36,497 nt of DNA. It comes from Cardiobacteriaceae bacterium (GTDB lineage: Bacteria > Pseudomonadota > Gammaproteobacteria > Cardiobacteriales > Cardiobacteriaceae). The position numbers and the translations under genes are program-made. Of this stretch, positions 8,047 through 15,980 are shown piece by piece. A model generated the notes under the pieces. The model was not told where the DNA came from. It worked only from the letters and a program-made list of their open reading frames with translations, and made no database searches. Every line of letters begins with the position of its first letter. Positions within the stretch are counted from its first letter, which is position 1. The stretch spans positions 1 to 36,497 of the forward strand of contig JAFUTP010000070.1 in NCBI GenBank assembly GCA_017484165.1, in the 5' to 3' direction.

Positions 8047-9045
8047 ATGCTTGCAAACTTAAATCAGCTCATTGCTGAATTTCATCTTCTTTTTGCAATT
8101 TTGGCAGTCTTCGGCGGTTTGATTACTCTGCTTTGGTCGGCGGATAAATTTATTTCAGGCTCGGCTGATGTCGCAAACTTTATCGGCATTCCCGCACTTC
8201 TCATCGGAATTTTAATTGTCGGATTTGGCACTTCCGCACCTGAAATGCTGGTTTCCGCCGTCGCCGCAATGGAACATAAATCCGAACTCGCCCTCGGAAA
8301 CGCTTACGGCTCAAACATTTGCAACATTGCTTTAATCCTCGGATTAACCGCTTTAATCAAACCTATTCATTCCAACAAAGTTATTTTATTACGCGATTTA
8401 CCGATACTTTTCAGCTTAACTTTATTCTCTGCTTATCAAATTTATGACGGCGTTTTATCACGAACAGATGCGATTGTTTTATTAGTTTTATTTGTGATTT
8501 GTATGTCATTTATCATCCTAACAGACCTAAAACGCGAAAAAATTCCAGAAGCCGAAAATAGCAGCAACAGTGCAAAAGATATCAATTTATTTATTAGTCT
8601 TTTCTGGTTATTTTTCGGGCTAATTTTATTGGTTGCCAGTTCAAAAATTTTGGTATGGGGAGCGGTAGAAATCGCACATATTTTCAAAATTAGCGATTTA
8701 ATCATCGGGCTTACGATTGTCGCAGTCGGAACATCGCTGCCAGAACTCGCCTCATCAATCACAGCCGCACGAAAAAATCATCACGATATCGTTTTAGGCA
8801 ACATCATCGGTTCAAATATTTTCAATTTACTCTGCGTCGTCGGTATCGCAGGTTCAATTTATCCTGCAACAGTAGGAAGAGAAGTTTTATACCGTGATTT
8901 TCTAGTAATGGCTTTATTAAATTTCTTCTTATTTATATTTTTATGCGGTAGAGGGCAAATTGGAAGAACAAAGGGGGCAATTCTTCTTCTTACATATATT
9001 ACATACACTGCATATTTAATTTACGAAGTTATCAATAACTTATAA
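8047..9045 (+). CDS. yrbG: Na+/Ca2+ antiporter, CaCA superfamily (YrbG-like)
   Basis: This inner-membrane cation antiporter of 332 residues has about ten hydrophobic segments. It carries the two inverted alpha-repeats of the family: GFGTSAPEMLVS with ALGNAYGSNICNIALILG in the first half, and AVGTSLPELASS with VLGNIIGSNIFNLLCVVG in the second. The acidic residues of both G(T/S)SxPE motifs are present, so transport activity is plausible. The fit is to bacterial YrbG-type proteins, for which calcium or sodium/calcium exchange is proposed. The preceding hairpin overlaps its ribosome site. It ends 18 bases from the convergent heptosyltransferase gene. Confidence 0.88.
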   Translation: MLANLNQLIAEFHLLFAILAVFGGLITLLWSADKFISGSADVANFIGIPALLIGILIVGFGTSAPEMLVSAVAAMEHKSELALGNAYGSNICNIALILGLTALIKPIHSNKVILLRDLPILFSLTLFSAYQIYDGVLSRTDAIVLLVLFVICMSFIILTDLKREKIPEAENSSNSAKDINLFISLFWLFFGLILLVASSKILVWGAVEIAHIFKISDLIIGLTIVAVGTSLPELASSITAARKNHHDIVLGNIIGSNIFNLLCVVGIAGSIYPATVGREVLYRDFLVMALLNFFLFIFLCGRGQIGRTKGAILLLTYITYTAYLIYEVINNL

Positions 9046-9063
9046 AGAATAATTAAAGTTAGC

Positions 9064-10008
9064 TCATAGCATTTTTTCAACTTGCAAAAGAACTTTTTCT
9101 ACCGTAATTTCATCAATATCCGCTCCACCAGTTTCGGGACAATTTTCAGGCTGAATTATTGCAAGCGGTGCAGAAAAAATCGGAGCGGTCTTGCGGGGAT
9201 TTGTCGGACCGAATAATGCAATTGTGGGAATACCAAAAGCATTTGCCAGATGAATTCCGCCAGTGTCATTTCCAACAACCAAGGAAGATGCGGCTAATTT
9301 TTGAGCAAATTCCCGTAAATCCGTTGTGCCAGCCAAGTTTTGCACTTCTTTATTGCAGGAGGAAATTTGCTCACAGATAGCAAAATCTTTTTCGGTGCCA
9401 AGTAAGAAAATTTCTGTATCCGAAAAATTATTTTTAATTTCTCTTATCAAATTTGCATATTTTTCAGGCGACCAGCGTTTTTCTGGGCTATTTTCCGAGC
9501 CGCAAATAAAAGAAATCGTTTTTGTAGAGCGTTCCGTTTTCTGCGAATTTATCGAAAACGGCGAAAAATCAAGTTCCGCTGCCAAATCAAAATACCGTAA
9601 AAAATCCTGCCAAATTGCAACTTGATGCCGCGCATCTGTGCTGAAATCTTGCGGCAAAAAATATCTTTGATTTACTAAAAACCGCCGCCGCTCTGCCCAA
9701 GCAACGCCGTAACGGTTTTTCGCTCCCGATAAAAAGCACTCAAAATCAGCCCGTTCGCTGTTTGCCAGCAATATCGCCCGCTCAAATTCACCGCGCATAG
9801 ACCAGAAATGACGGAAATATTGCAATTTTTTATTTTTTGGCGGTAGCGCAGAAAATTCCGCAGAAAAACCAAATAGCGGATAAAGCGCGGAAAAATGCCT
9901 CAAAGCAAAACAAACTAAATCGGGATTTTTCTTTTCCAGCGCACGAATAATCGGCAAGCTCATTACAAAATCACCGAGCCAATTAGGAAGACGAAGCAGA
10001 GTTTTCAT
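9064..10008 (-). CDS. waaF: Glycosyltransferase family 9 (ADP-heptose:LPS heptosyltransferase, WaaF-like)
   Basis: Family-9 enzymes add heptose to the inner core of LPS at the cytoplasmic face. The 314-residue protein begins with LLRLPNWLGDFVMSLPIIRAL, the N-terminal motif of the family. The C-terminal half has the nucleotide-sugar fold: SFICGSENSPEKRWSPEKYANLI, LAGTTDLREFAQKLAASSLVVGNDTGGIHLANAFGIPTIALFGPTNP. The D-TGG-HLA segment corresponds to the ADP-heptose site. The length is somewhat short of E. coli WaaF (about 348). Whether it acts as heptosyltransferase I, II or another family-9 enzyme cannot be settled here. It ends just short of the convergent antiporter gene. Confidence 0.83.
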   Translation of the reverse strand: MKTLLRLPNWLGDFVMSLPIIRALEKKNPDLVCFALRHFSALYPLFGFSAEFSALPPKNKKLQYFRHFWSMRGEFERAILLANSERADFECFLSGAKNRYGVAWAERRRFLVNQRYFLPQDFSTDARHQVAIWQDFLRYFDLAAELDFSPFSINSQKTERSTKTISFICGSENSPEKRWSPEKYANLIREIKNNFSDTEIFLLGTEKDFAICEQISSCNKEVQNLAGTTDLREFAQKLAASSLVVGNDTGGIHLANAFGIPTIALFGPTNPRKTAPIFSAPLAIIQPENCPETGGADIDEITVEKVLLQVEKML

Positions 10009-10035
10009 TGAAATTAGGTTTATTTATTAACGACT

Positions 10036-10155
10036 AGGAATGTCTAAAAATTCGTCATTTTGAGCCGTAGGCGAAAAATCTCTATTGGCAGAGCCTTCGC
10101 TGTATTCAGGATGACGAGGTAAAAAATAGAACTAATCCTAAATTTAGATACGCCA
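10036..10155 (-). repeat. MITE family A, copy 4
   Basis: The element is inverted, with core arms TCGTCATTTTGAGCCGTAGG and CTTCGCTGTATTCAGGATGACGAG and degenerate ends. No convincing direct repeat flanks it, so it is probably an older insertion. It ends one base before the recR stop codon. Confidence 0.8.
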
Positions 10156-10156
10156 G

Positions 10157-10765
10157 CTAATTATTTACGGAAAAATTTTGCCGCGAACGGAAAGCAAAGG
10201 AAAGCGTGTTGCGGTCGAGATAAGAAAGCTCTCCGCCCATCGGCACACCGTTAGCAGGACGAGTTGCAGCCACAGCGTGTTTTTGAGCAAGTTCGCCGAG
10301 AAAATAAGCCGTCGCCTCACCTTCCAAAGTCGAATTGGTTGCAATCAACAGTTCGGTTATTTCACCGCTTGCCAGTCGCTTATCCAAAATATCCAAGCCC
10401 AGCTCCTGCGCTCCAACACCGTCTAGCGGCGCGATATGCCCCATCAACACGAAATACAAGCCTTGATAATCCGTGTTCTGCTCAATCGCCAGCACATCTG
10501 CAGGATTTTCCACCACGCATAAATGTTCTCGATTGCGTTTGGAATTTGAGCAAATTAGGCAAATTTCCGAATCGCTTAAATTGCGGCACTGCGCGCAACG
10601 GCGCACATTTTCAATTGCACAATCAATCGCACGCGCAAGAATTTTGGCTTGTTCCTGCCGTTTGAGAAGTAATTCGAGGGCAATTCTTTGCGCGGACTTC
10701 GCGCCCACACCAGGAAGGCAAGTGAGCGCGGATACGAGTTCATCAAAAGATTGTGAAAAACTCAT
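10157..10765 (-). CDS. recR: Recombination mediator protein RecR
   Basis: RecR works with RecO and RecF to load RecA on gapped DNA. The 202-residue protein has the N-terminal helix-hairpin-helix (LTCLPGVGAKSAQRIA), a C4 zinc finger (CAQC-x9-CLIC near residue 60) and a Toprim domain with VVENPADVLAIE and YFVLMGHIAPLDGVG. Length and domain order are standard. It is the last gene of the dnaX-ybaB-recR series, but an intrinsic terminator-like hairpin lies just upstream, between ybaB and recR. Confidence 0.96.
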   Translation of the reverse strand: MSFSQSFDELVSALTCLPGVGAKSAQRIALELLLKRQEQAKILARAIDCAIENVRRCAQCRNLSDSEICLICSNSKRNREHLCVVENPADVLAIEQNTDYQGLYFVLMGHIAPLDGVGAQELGLDILDKRLASGEITELLIATNSTLEGEATAYFLGELAQKHAVAATRPANGVPMGGELSYLDRNTLSFAFRSRQNFSVNN

Positions 10766-10785
10766 TTTTTAACCAATAAAAAATG

Positions 10786-10816
10786 TGAAAAAAAATCGCC
10801 ATCAGAGACAGCGATT
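10786..10816 (-). terminator. Terminator-like hairpin between ybaB and recR
   Basis: On the minus strand AATCGCTGTC pairs with GATGGCGATT (ten pairs including G-U) with a 3-base loop, followed by eight T residues. It would attenuate transcription entering recR from dnaX-ybaB. Confidence 0.65.
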
Positions 10817-10822
10817 AAACAA

Positions 10823-11155
10823 TTAAAACGGTAACTTAAATCCAGCTGGCATATTCAAATCGCCTGCAACCGCTTGCAATTCTTTATTTTTCAATTCCTC
10901 GACTTTATCCGCCGCATCGTTGTAAGCAGCAGCGATAAGCGCGCTCAAAATTTCCTGACTTTCCTTGGCAGCATCTGGACTGATAGTAATTTTGTTACAG
11001 CGGTAATGTCCCGACAAAACCACTTCTACCGCGCCAGCTCCCGCCGTTCCCGTTACCGTTTTATTGCCGAGGTCGGCTTGCACTTTTTCCATTTGTTCTT
11101 GCATTTGCTTGGCTTGTTTGAAAACTTTGCCGAGTTCCATTGCGCCTTTGAACAT
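10823..11155 (-). CDS. ybaB: YbaB/EbfC nucleoid-associated protein
   Basis: This small cytoplasmic DNA-binding protein of 110 residues forms dimers shaped like a pair of tweezers in the homologues. The sequence shows the family features: a helical start with LGKVFKQAKQMQEQMEKVQADL, a beta segment GTAGAGAVEVVLSGHYRCNKITISPDA, and the conserved LSALIAAAYNDAADKVEE. The C-terminus ends in GDLNMPAGFKLPF, which is typical (L-G-LP-G-F). Genes of this family sit between dnaX and recR in many bacteria, as here. Confidence 0.95.
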   Translation of the reverse strand: MFKGAMELGKVFKQAKQMQEQMEKVQADLGNKTVTGTAGAGAVEVVLSGHYRCNKITISPDAAKESQEILSALIAAAYNDAADKVEELKNKELQAVAGDLNMPAGFKLPF

Positions 11156-11213
11156 AATTTTTTTCTCCGTTTTTTGTAAGTAAAAGTTTGCAATCGTCGT
11201 GATTTCTCATTTC

Positions 11214-13157
11214 TCAATTGCTCGAATTTTTCAGATGTTCTAGCACTTCCTGCACTTTACAGCCAAGCGTCTGAAAAATCAGCTGCACGCCTGCATTTCG
11301 CTGAAAATCTTCTTGCATTTTTTCGCGTCTTGCAATTTCTGCCTGCATTTCAACGCTAAATTTAGTTTGACTTTCTGCCTTATCGGCAATCTCGATTTTT
11401 AGTCGATGTCCGATAGCATCAAGAAGAGCGCGTTCTAAATTCCCAATATTTTCCGCATTGCTATAAAAACTTCCTGCCTCATCGCATTCAAATTTCAGAG
11501 TATCTCCGAACAAATTAACGGGCAGAAAATTTTCCGCAAACGCTGCTGCCACCGCATTTTTACCGAATGTTTCTAACAAAAAATCGCTAAAAAATTTTGC
11601 CCATTTTTTACCGTCGCCGATGCAATCTAAAAATAAATTTTGCCGCTCTTCTAGGCTAGAAGCGATTTTTGGCAGTGATGAATTTATTTCTGCAACTTCT
11701 GCAACTTGCGCTTCTGACTTGATTTCTTGGTTTTGCGGTTCGGGATTTATTTCTGACATTTGCGACTCGAACGCTTCTGGCGCGGTATTTCGCTTATCCG
11801 TATCCGCCAAATTTACCGCCTCATCGGCAACTTTCTCGGATACCGTTTGCACCGCATTCACCGTATTCACAGCTTTATCGGTAACTTTCTCTGATACCGT
11901 CTGCACCGCATTAACCGTATTTACCGCCTCATCGGTAGGCGTATTCACCGCTATTTCATCTGCACGATAAGGCTCTAATTGATGAGTAATTTGTGCATCA
12001 ATTGAATGCAAATTCCTTGGACTAGCCGCCTTTTGTGCTTCTTCTGGAACTCTTATCCGTGAAATATCAGCATTGGGCAAAAGCGGTTGCAGCGCAATCA
12101 TTCGAAGTAGCGTCATTTCCAGAGCTTGCGCTGCGCTTGGGTGATACGGCAAAGACTGCCAAGCGTCGGTCGCAATTTGATACCAGAGCTGCAATAACTC
12201 AACCGAAACACGGTTTGCCATCAAAGCTAAATCTTGATGAATTTCAGCCTCAAACCGCTCTGCACCTAGCTGCACGATAGTCATTTCCTGCAATCCCTGC
12301 AAAATACGGCGCAAAACATCGCTGTAATCAGGAGAAAACTCCGAAAAACTCGCCAACACTTCCCGCAAAGCGTGCGCATTGCCATCGCAAAGGCAGGCAA
12401 AAATCTCACGGATTTTCACCATCGGCACAGCTCCTAATAAAAACGCAGTATCCGCCGTATTTATCCGCCCTCTTCCATATGCCGCAGCTTGGTCAAGAAG
12501 ACTTAACGCATCACGCATACTGCCTTGCGCCGCCTCCGAAATTAGCGATAAAGCTTCCGCATCAAATTCACGATTTTCCGTAGTCAAAATTTCCGACAAA
12601 TGGCTTTCAATTTGCGCTCTGGTCATATTTTTCAGCTGAAATTGCAGACAGCGCGAAAGAACGGTAAGCGGAATTTTTTGCGGGTCGGTTGTAGCTAACA
12701 CGAATTTAATGTGCTCTGGTGGCTCTTCCAGCGTCTTCAACAAGGCATTAAAACTGCCCGCAGAAAACATATGCACTTCGTCAATGAGATAAATTTTGAA
12801 GCGACCTTTTACGGGCGCATAAGGCACATTCGCCAAAAGTTGCCGCGTATCCTCAACTTTGGTGCGCGAGGCAGCATCAACTTCGATTAAATCAGGAAAA
12901 ATCCCTGCGTCAATTTCACGGCAGTGCTCGCAATTTCCGCAGGGATTAGATGAAATTCCGTTTTCAAGACAGCTCAAAGATTTGGCAAAAATCCGCGCAA
13001 TCGTCGTCTTACCAACACCGCGCGTGCCCGTAAATAAATAAGCATGATGCACAGCTTGATTGTCCAGCGCATAAGTCAGTGCTTGGGTGATGTGCTTTTG
13101 CCCGACAAGTTCCTTGAAATTTTTCGGTCGCCATTTGCGTGCTAGTGCGTGATACAT
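11214..13157 (-). CDS. dnaX: DNA polymerase III subunits tau/gamma
   Basis: DnaX is the clamp-loader ATPase of the replicative polymerase. I start it at the ATG at 13155-13157 (MYHALARKWRP), which gives 647 residues; the longer open frame reads back into the SRP RNA gene and is not credible. Walker A is GTRGVGKT at 44-51. A zinc-binding group is C63, C73, C76 and C79. Walker B is LIDEVHM and the sensor is TTDPQKIPLTVLSRC. Between the clamp-loader domains and the tau-specific C-terminal region there is an 18-residue unit repeated in tandem. I see no E. coli-like A-AAA-AAG frameshift signal at the usual place, so a short gamma product is not predicted. Confidence 0.96.
   Translation of the reverse strand: MYHALARKWRPKNFKELVGQKHITQALTYALDNQAVHHAYLFTGTRGVGKTTIARIFAKSLSCLENGISSNPCGNCEHCREIDAGIFPDLIEVDAASRTKVEDTRQLLANVPYAPVKGRFKIYLIDEVHMFSAGSFNALLKTLEEPPEHIKFVLATTDPQKIPLTVLSRCLQFQLKNMTRAQIESHLSEILTTENREFDAEALSLISEAAQGSMRDALSLLDQAAAYGRGRINTADTAFLLGAVPMVKIREIFACLCDGNAHALREVLASFSEFSPDYSDVLRRILQGLQEMTIVQLGAERFEAEIHQDLALMANRVSVELLQLWYQIATDAWQSLPYHPSAAQALEMTLLRMIALQPLLPNADISRIRVPEEAQKAASPRNLHSIDAQITHQLEPYRADEIAVNTPTDEAVNTVNAVQTVSEKVTDKAVNTVNAVQTVSEKVADEAVNLADTDKRNTAPEAFESQMSEINPEPQNQEIKSEAQVAEVAEINSSLPKIASSLEERQNLFLDCIGDGKKWAKFFSDFLLETFGKNAVAAAFAENFLPVNLFGDTLKFECDEAGSFYSNAENIGNLERALLDAIGHRLKIEIADKAESQTKFSVEMQAEIARREKMQEDFQRNAGVQLIFQTLGCKVQEVLEHLKNSSN
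11812..11939 (-). repeat. 54-bp tandem repeat inside dnaX
   Basis: Two full 54-bp units (11812-11865 and 11866-11919) and about 20 bases of a third encode AVNTVNAVQTVSEKVxDx twice and AVN once more. The units differ at several bases, including silent ones. They fall in the linker before the tau C-terminal domains and keep the frame. Confidence 0.85.
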
Positions 13158-13230
13158 ATTCGTTGATAGATTTATTGATGAACTTGGCTGCTTAATTGAT
13201 TGAAATTGTCTTTTGCCTCTACGACAAGGT

Positions 13231-13346
13231 AAAAAAAAAGGGCTCGCACCAGCAATCCTCACACCCACATCACTACTACCGTTGCTTCATTCCTGACCTG
13301 GCGGGGTTTGCAGCTTATTGTTGCGAGACGCCAATGCGAACCACGG
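13231..13346 (-). ncRNA. ffs: Signal recognition particle RNA (4.5S) with terminator
   Basis: On the minus strand the conserved apical domain reads GCCAGGTCAGGAATGAAGCA, the SRP Alu-less core with the GGTCAGG and GAAGCA internal-loop strands. The 5' and 3' arms pair (GGTTCGCATT with GGTGCGAGCC, G-U allowed). The RNA ends at GAGCCC followed by nine T residues (13231-13239). The length of about 105 nt is normal for gammaproteobacteria. It lies upstream of dnaX on the same strand. The 5' end is estimated from the promoter. Confidence 0.93.
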
Positions 13347-13352
13347 CGCGGC

Positions 13353-13380
13353 ATTCTATGTTTGATTTTTCATTCGTCAA
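13353..13380 (-). promoter_or_regulatory. Promoter of the SRP RNA gene
   Basis: TTGACG (13375-13380) and TAGAAT (13353-13358) on the minus strand are 16 bases apart. A GC-rich discriminator (GCCGCGCC) follows, as at stringently controlled stable-RNA promoters. A dyad GACAA-TTT-TTGTC lies just upstream. Confidence 0.75.
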
Positions 13381-13485
13381 GCAAAATTTGACAAAAATTG
13401 TCGCAAGCATTGAAAAATAAGGAAATTTAATTCTTATACTTTTTCTGCCGACTTAAATTTCACTCACATTGCACTTGATTTCACT

Positions 13486-14226
13486 ATGCTTGATTTGCAC
13501 AGCTTTCTTATTTATTTCCCCAGAATACTTGCAGGGATAAAAATAACCTGCTTGTTATCAATAATGGCTTTTATCGGAGCTTTTCTACTGGCGATGATTA
13601 TTTGTGCGGCAAAAATGGCAAAAAATAAATATCTCGCCTCTGCTGCCAATATTTACACAACCGTTTTACGCGGAATTCCTGATTTAATTCAATTATTTCT
13701 ATTTTTTTACGGCTTGCAGCATTTATTTTTGCTATTAGAGAGTAATTTTCCTTATCTAGAAAATATAAAAATAAATAACTTTTATATTGCGGTAATTGCC
13801 TTATCTCTAATTTATTCAGCTTATTTATCAGAAACACTAAAAGGTGCAATTTTACTCATCAAAGAGCAGGAAATTTACACCGCAAGAGCGTATGCGTTTA
13901 GCAATAAAATTATCTTTTTCAAAATAAAATTACGGCAAATTATGATTTATTCTCTCACTGGATTAGAAAATAACACTCTTGTATTATTAAAAACCACGGC
14001 ATTAGTTTCATTACTACAAATCGATGATTTAAGCAAGGTTATCAAAGAAGTAGCAAATAATAGTTTTTTTATAAACTCGAATGCAAGTTTAAGATTGTTT
14101 ATGTATTCTCTTGGTGCTTTTATTTATTTGCTAATTAGTTCGGCAATTTTATTGTTTTTTTTATATTTTAGGAATAAATATCAGCTGGAAGATAAAGAAA
14201 ATTATGCTTTAATTATGAGTAAATAA
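13486..14226 (+). CDS. Polar amino-acid ABC transporter permease (HisQ/ArtQ-like)
   Basis: This inner-membrane permease of the HisMQ family has 246 residues. The N-terminal part LAGIKITCLLSIMAFIGAFLLAMII, the TTVLRGIPDLIQLFLFFYG segment and the cytoplasmic loop YTARAYAFSNKIIFFKIKLRQIMIYSL are those of HisQ/ArtQ-type subunits. The next gene, three bases downstream, encodes the partner permease. No binding protein or ATPase gene is adjacent, so these two must be supplied from elsewhere. The ribosome site is weak. The substrate is probably a basic or polar amino acid, but the sequence does not say which. Confidence 0.83.
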   Translation: MLDLHSFLIYFPRILAGIKITCLLSIMAFIGAFLLAMIICAAKMAKNKYLASAANIYTTVLRGIPDLIQLFLFFYGLQHLFLLLESNFPYLENIKINNFYIAVIALSLIYSAYLSETLKGAILLIKEQEIYTARAYAFSNKIIFFKIKLRQIMIYSLTGLENNTLVLLKTTALVSLLQIDDLSKVIKEVANNSFFINSNASLRLFMYSLGAFIYLLISSAILLFFLYFRNKYQLEDKENYALIMSK

Positions 14227-14229
14227 ATC

Positions 14230-14940
14230 GTGCAATATATTTTTACTTTCTATCAAACCTATTTTTATGATTTTGTAATCGGAACGCTAAATACGATTTT
14301 TATCGTAACTTGTTCTTTATTTTTCGGTTTAATCCTCGCAATACCGCTTGGAATAATCCTTGCAAATAATAATACAAATAAAATTATCTCTGCACTGATT
14401 AGTTTTTATTCCTATATTTTCCGCACTACACCGATGTTGTTGCAACTTTATTTAATTTACTTCGGTTTAGGATTATTTTTTGCAGAAAAAAATATTTTAG
14501 AAAATATATTAAAGAGTAAAAATTTCTGGGCAATTTTCTCATTTAGTTTAAATACCGCTGCTTATACCTTACAAATCATAAAAACAGCCATAATAAATTC
14601 TGATAAGAGTGAAATTATTGCCGCAAAAGGATATGCTTTTTCTGATGCAACAATTAAATTTCAAATCATTTTCCGTCAGAGCTTACCATCACTTATACGG
14701 AATTATTCAAACGAAGTAATTTATATGTTGCACGGTTCGGCAATTGTTTCAACGATTGCGGTATTTGACTTAACCCAAGCGGCAAAGACTGCATATTTTC
14801 AATCATTTAACCCTTATTTACCCTTCATTTCTGCCGCTCTGATATACCTTTCCATAACTGCGTTTATTTTGCTAGTTTTCCATTATTTGGAATTTTTTTC
14901 TTTAAAAATCAAGCGAAAAACAGCCGTAAATAATTTATAG
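14230..14940 (+). CDS. Polar amino-acid ABC transporter permease (HisM/ArtM-like)
   Basis: This is the second permease subunit, 236 residues, starting at a GTG three bases after the stop of the first, which suggests translational coupling. It has GTLNTIFIVTCSLFFGLILAIPLGIILA at the N-terminus, FRTTPMLLQLYLIYFGLG, and the permease loop EIIAAKGYAFSDATIKFQIIFRQSLPSLIRNYSNEVI. It is more like HisM/ArtM than HisQ. The pair is strongly hydrophobic and AT-rich. Substrate and ATPase partner are unknown. Confidence 0.83.
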   Translation: MQYIFTFYQTYFYDFVIGTLNTIFIVTCSLFFGLILAIPLGIILANNNTNKIISALISFYSYIFRTTPMLLQLYLIYFGLGLFFAEKNILENILKSKNFWAIFSFSLNTAAYTLQIIKTAIINSDKSEIIAAKGYAFSDATIKFQIIFRQSLPSLIRNYSNEVIYMLHGSAIVSTIAVFDLTQAAKTAYFQSFNPYLPFISAALIYLSITAFILLVFHYLEFFSLKIKRKTAVNNL

Positions 14941-15022
14941 CAATTAGAATTTTTGCTAAAATTTCAAGGAATTTTTCATATTTTTTTATATCTTTTAATT
15001 TATAAACAAAGGAAAATCAATA

Positions 15023-15790
15023 ATGAATATAACCATAAATTATGACAATATAAAACTAGAACAAAGCTGGAAAGAAGTATTAAAAGAAGAATTTTCGCAA
15101 CCGTATTTTTTGAACATAAAAAAAGAAATTTTGACAGCAAAAGAACGCGGTTTTCAGGTTTTTCCTCCTTCAAAAATGATTTTCAACGCCTTCAACACCA
15201 CCCCTTTTACCGAAGTTAAAGCCGTAATCATCGGACAAGATCCCTATCACAAACAAGGGCAAGCAATGGGATTGTCTTTTTCTGTGCCACAGGGGGTCAA
15301 AGTTCCGCCATCTCTACGCAATATTTACAAGGAACTTGTCCGCAGTTATGAATATTTCCAAATTCCCGATAACGGCGATTTGTCCGCTTGGGCAAAGCAA
15401 GGTGTTTTACTTTTGAATGCATCTTTAACTGTCATTGAAGGCAAGGCGAATTCGCATGCGCAAATCGGTTGGCAGCAATTCACCGATGCGGCAATTCGAG
15501 CTTTATCTGACAAGCGCGACAACATTGTTTTTATGCTCTGGGGAAATTTTGCAAAATCAAAATCGCAACTCATCAACCGCGATAAACATCTCGTTTTAGA
15601 AACCGTGCATCCATCACCGCTTGCACCAGAGGGGTTTATCGGCTGTAATCATTTTGTTTATGCCAATGAATTTTTAACCGCACACGGCAATAGTCCAATT
15701 GATTGGCGTATTCCGTCTATGGGTAGAACGGCGAGTATTCAATCCGCCCAAGCAAAAAATACAGGAAGCTTGGAAGCAATGTTCGGGTAA
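15023..15790 (+). CDS. ung: Uracil-DNA glycosylase, family 1
   Basis: The enzyme removes uracil from DNA at the start of base-excision repair. The 255-residue protein contains the family-1 water-activating motif GQDPYHKQGQAMGLSFSVP, with the catalytic Asp in QDPYH, then PPSLRNIYKEL, VLLLNASLTV for base recognition, the W-G-A-type segment MLWGNFAKSK, and the DNA-intercalating loop HPSPLAPEGF. The region after PIDWRIP extends some 25 residues past the usual end and is not conserved. The ATG at 15023 follows an AAAGGAAA ribosome site. Confidence 0.96.
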   Translation: MNITINYDNIKLEQSWKEVLKEEFSQPYFLNIKKEILTAKERGFQVFPPSKMIFNAFNTTPFTEVKAVIIGQDPYHKQGQAMGLSFSVPQGVKVPPSLRNIYKELVRSYEYFQIPDNGDLSAWAKQGVLLLNASLTVIEGKANSHAQIGWQQFTDAAIRALSDKRDNIVFMLWGNFAKSKSQLINRDKHLVLETVHPSPLAPEGFIGCNHFVYANEFLTAHGNSPIDWRIPSMGRTASIQSAQAKNTGSLEAMFG

Positions 15791-15818
15791 ATGCTCCTCT
15801 CTGTCTCGACATAAAAAT

Positions 15819-15845
15819 ACCGCGGCAATTACCGCGGTTTTTTTA
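15819..15845 (+). terminator. Terminator after ung
   Basis: ACCGCGG (15819-15825) pairs with CCGCGGT (15832-15838) across six bases, followed by a run of T residues. Confidence 0.85.
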
Positions 15846-15851
15846 TGAAAC

Positions 15852-15974
15852 GGGCGTATCTAAAAATTCGTCATTTTGAGCCATAGGCGAAAAATCTCTA
15901 TCAGCAGATCCTTCGCTGTGCTCAGGATGACGAGGGTAAAAAATATAACTGACTATATAAATTTAGATGCCCCC
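15852..15974 (-). repeat. MITE family A, copy 5
   Basis: The copy is inverted with a perfect GGGCGTATCTAAA left end and a decayed right end (TTTAGATGCCCCC). No matching direct repeat is seen at its borders. It fills the gap between the convergent ung and uvrD genes. Confidence 0.82.
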
Positions 15975-15980
15975 TGATGC

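Noticed and set aside
11214-12000. Programmed frameshift site in dnaX
   Set aside because: No A-AAA-AAG with a downstream stem was found near the end of the ATPase and collar domains; the A-rich site near 11600 is too far towards the C-terminus.
13158-13268. N-terminal extension of dnaX
   Set aside because: The extra 37 codons enter the SRP RNA gene and its terminator and have no homology to DnaX; MYHALARKWRP is the usual start.
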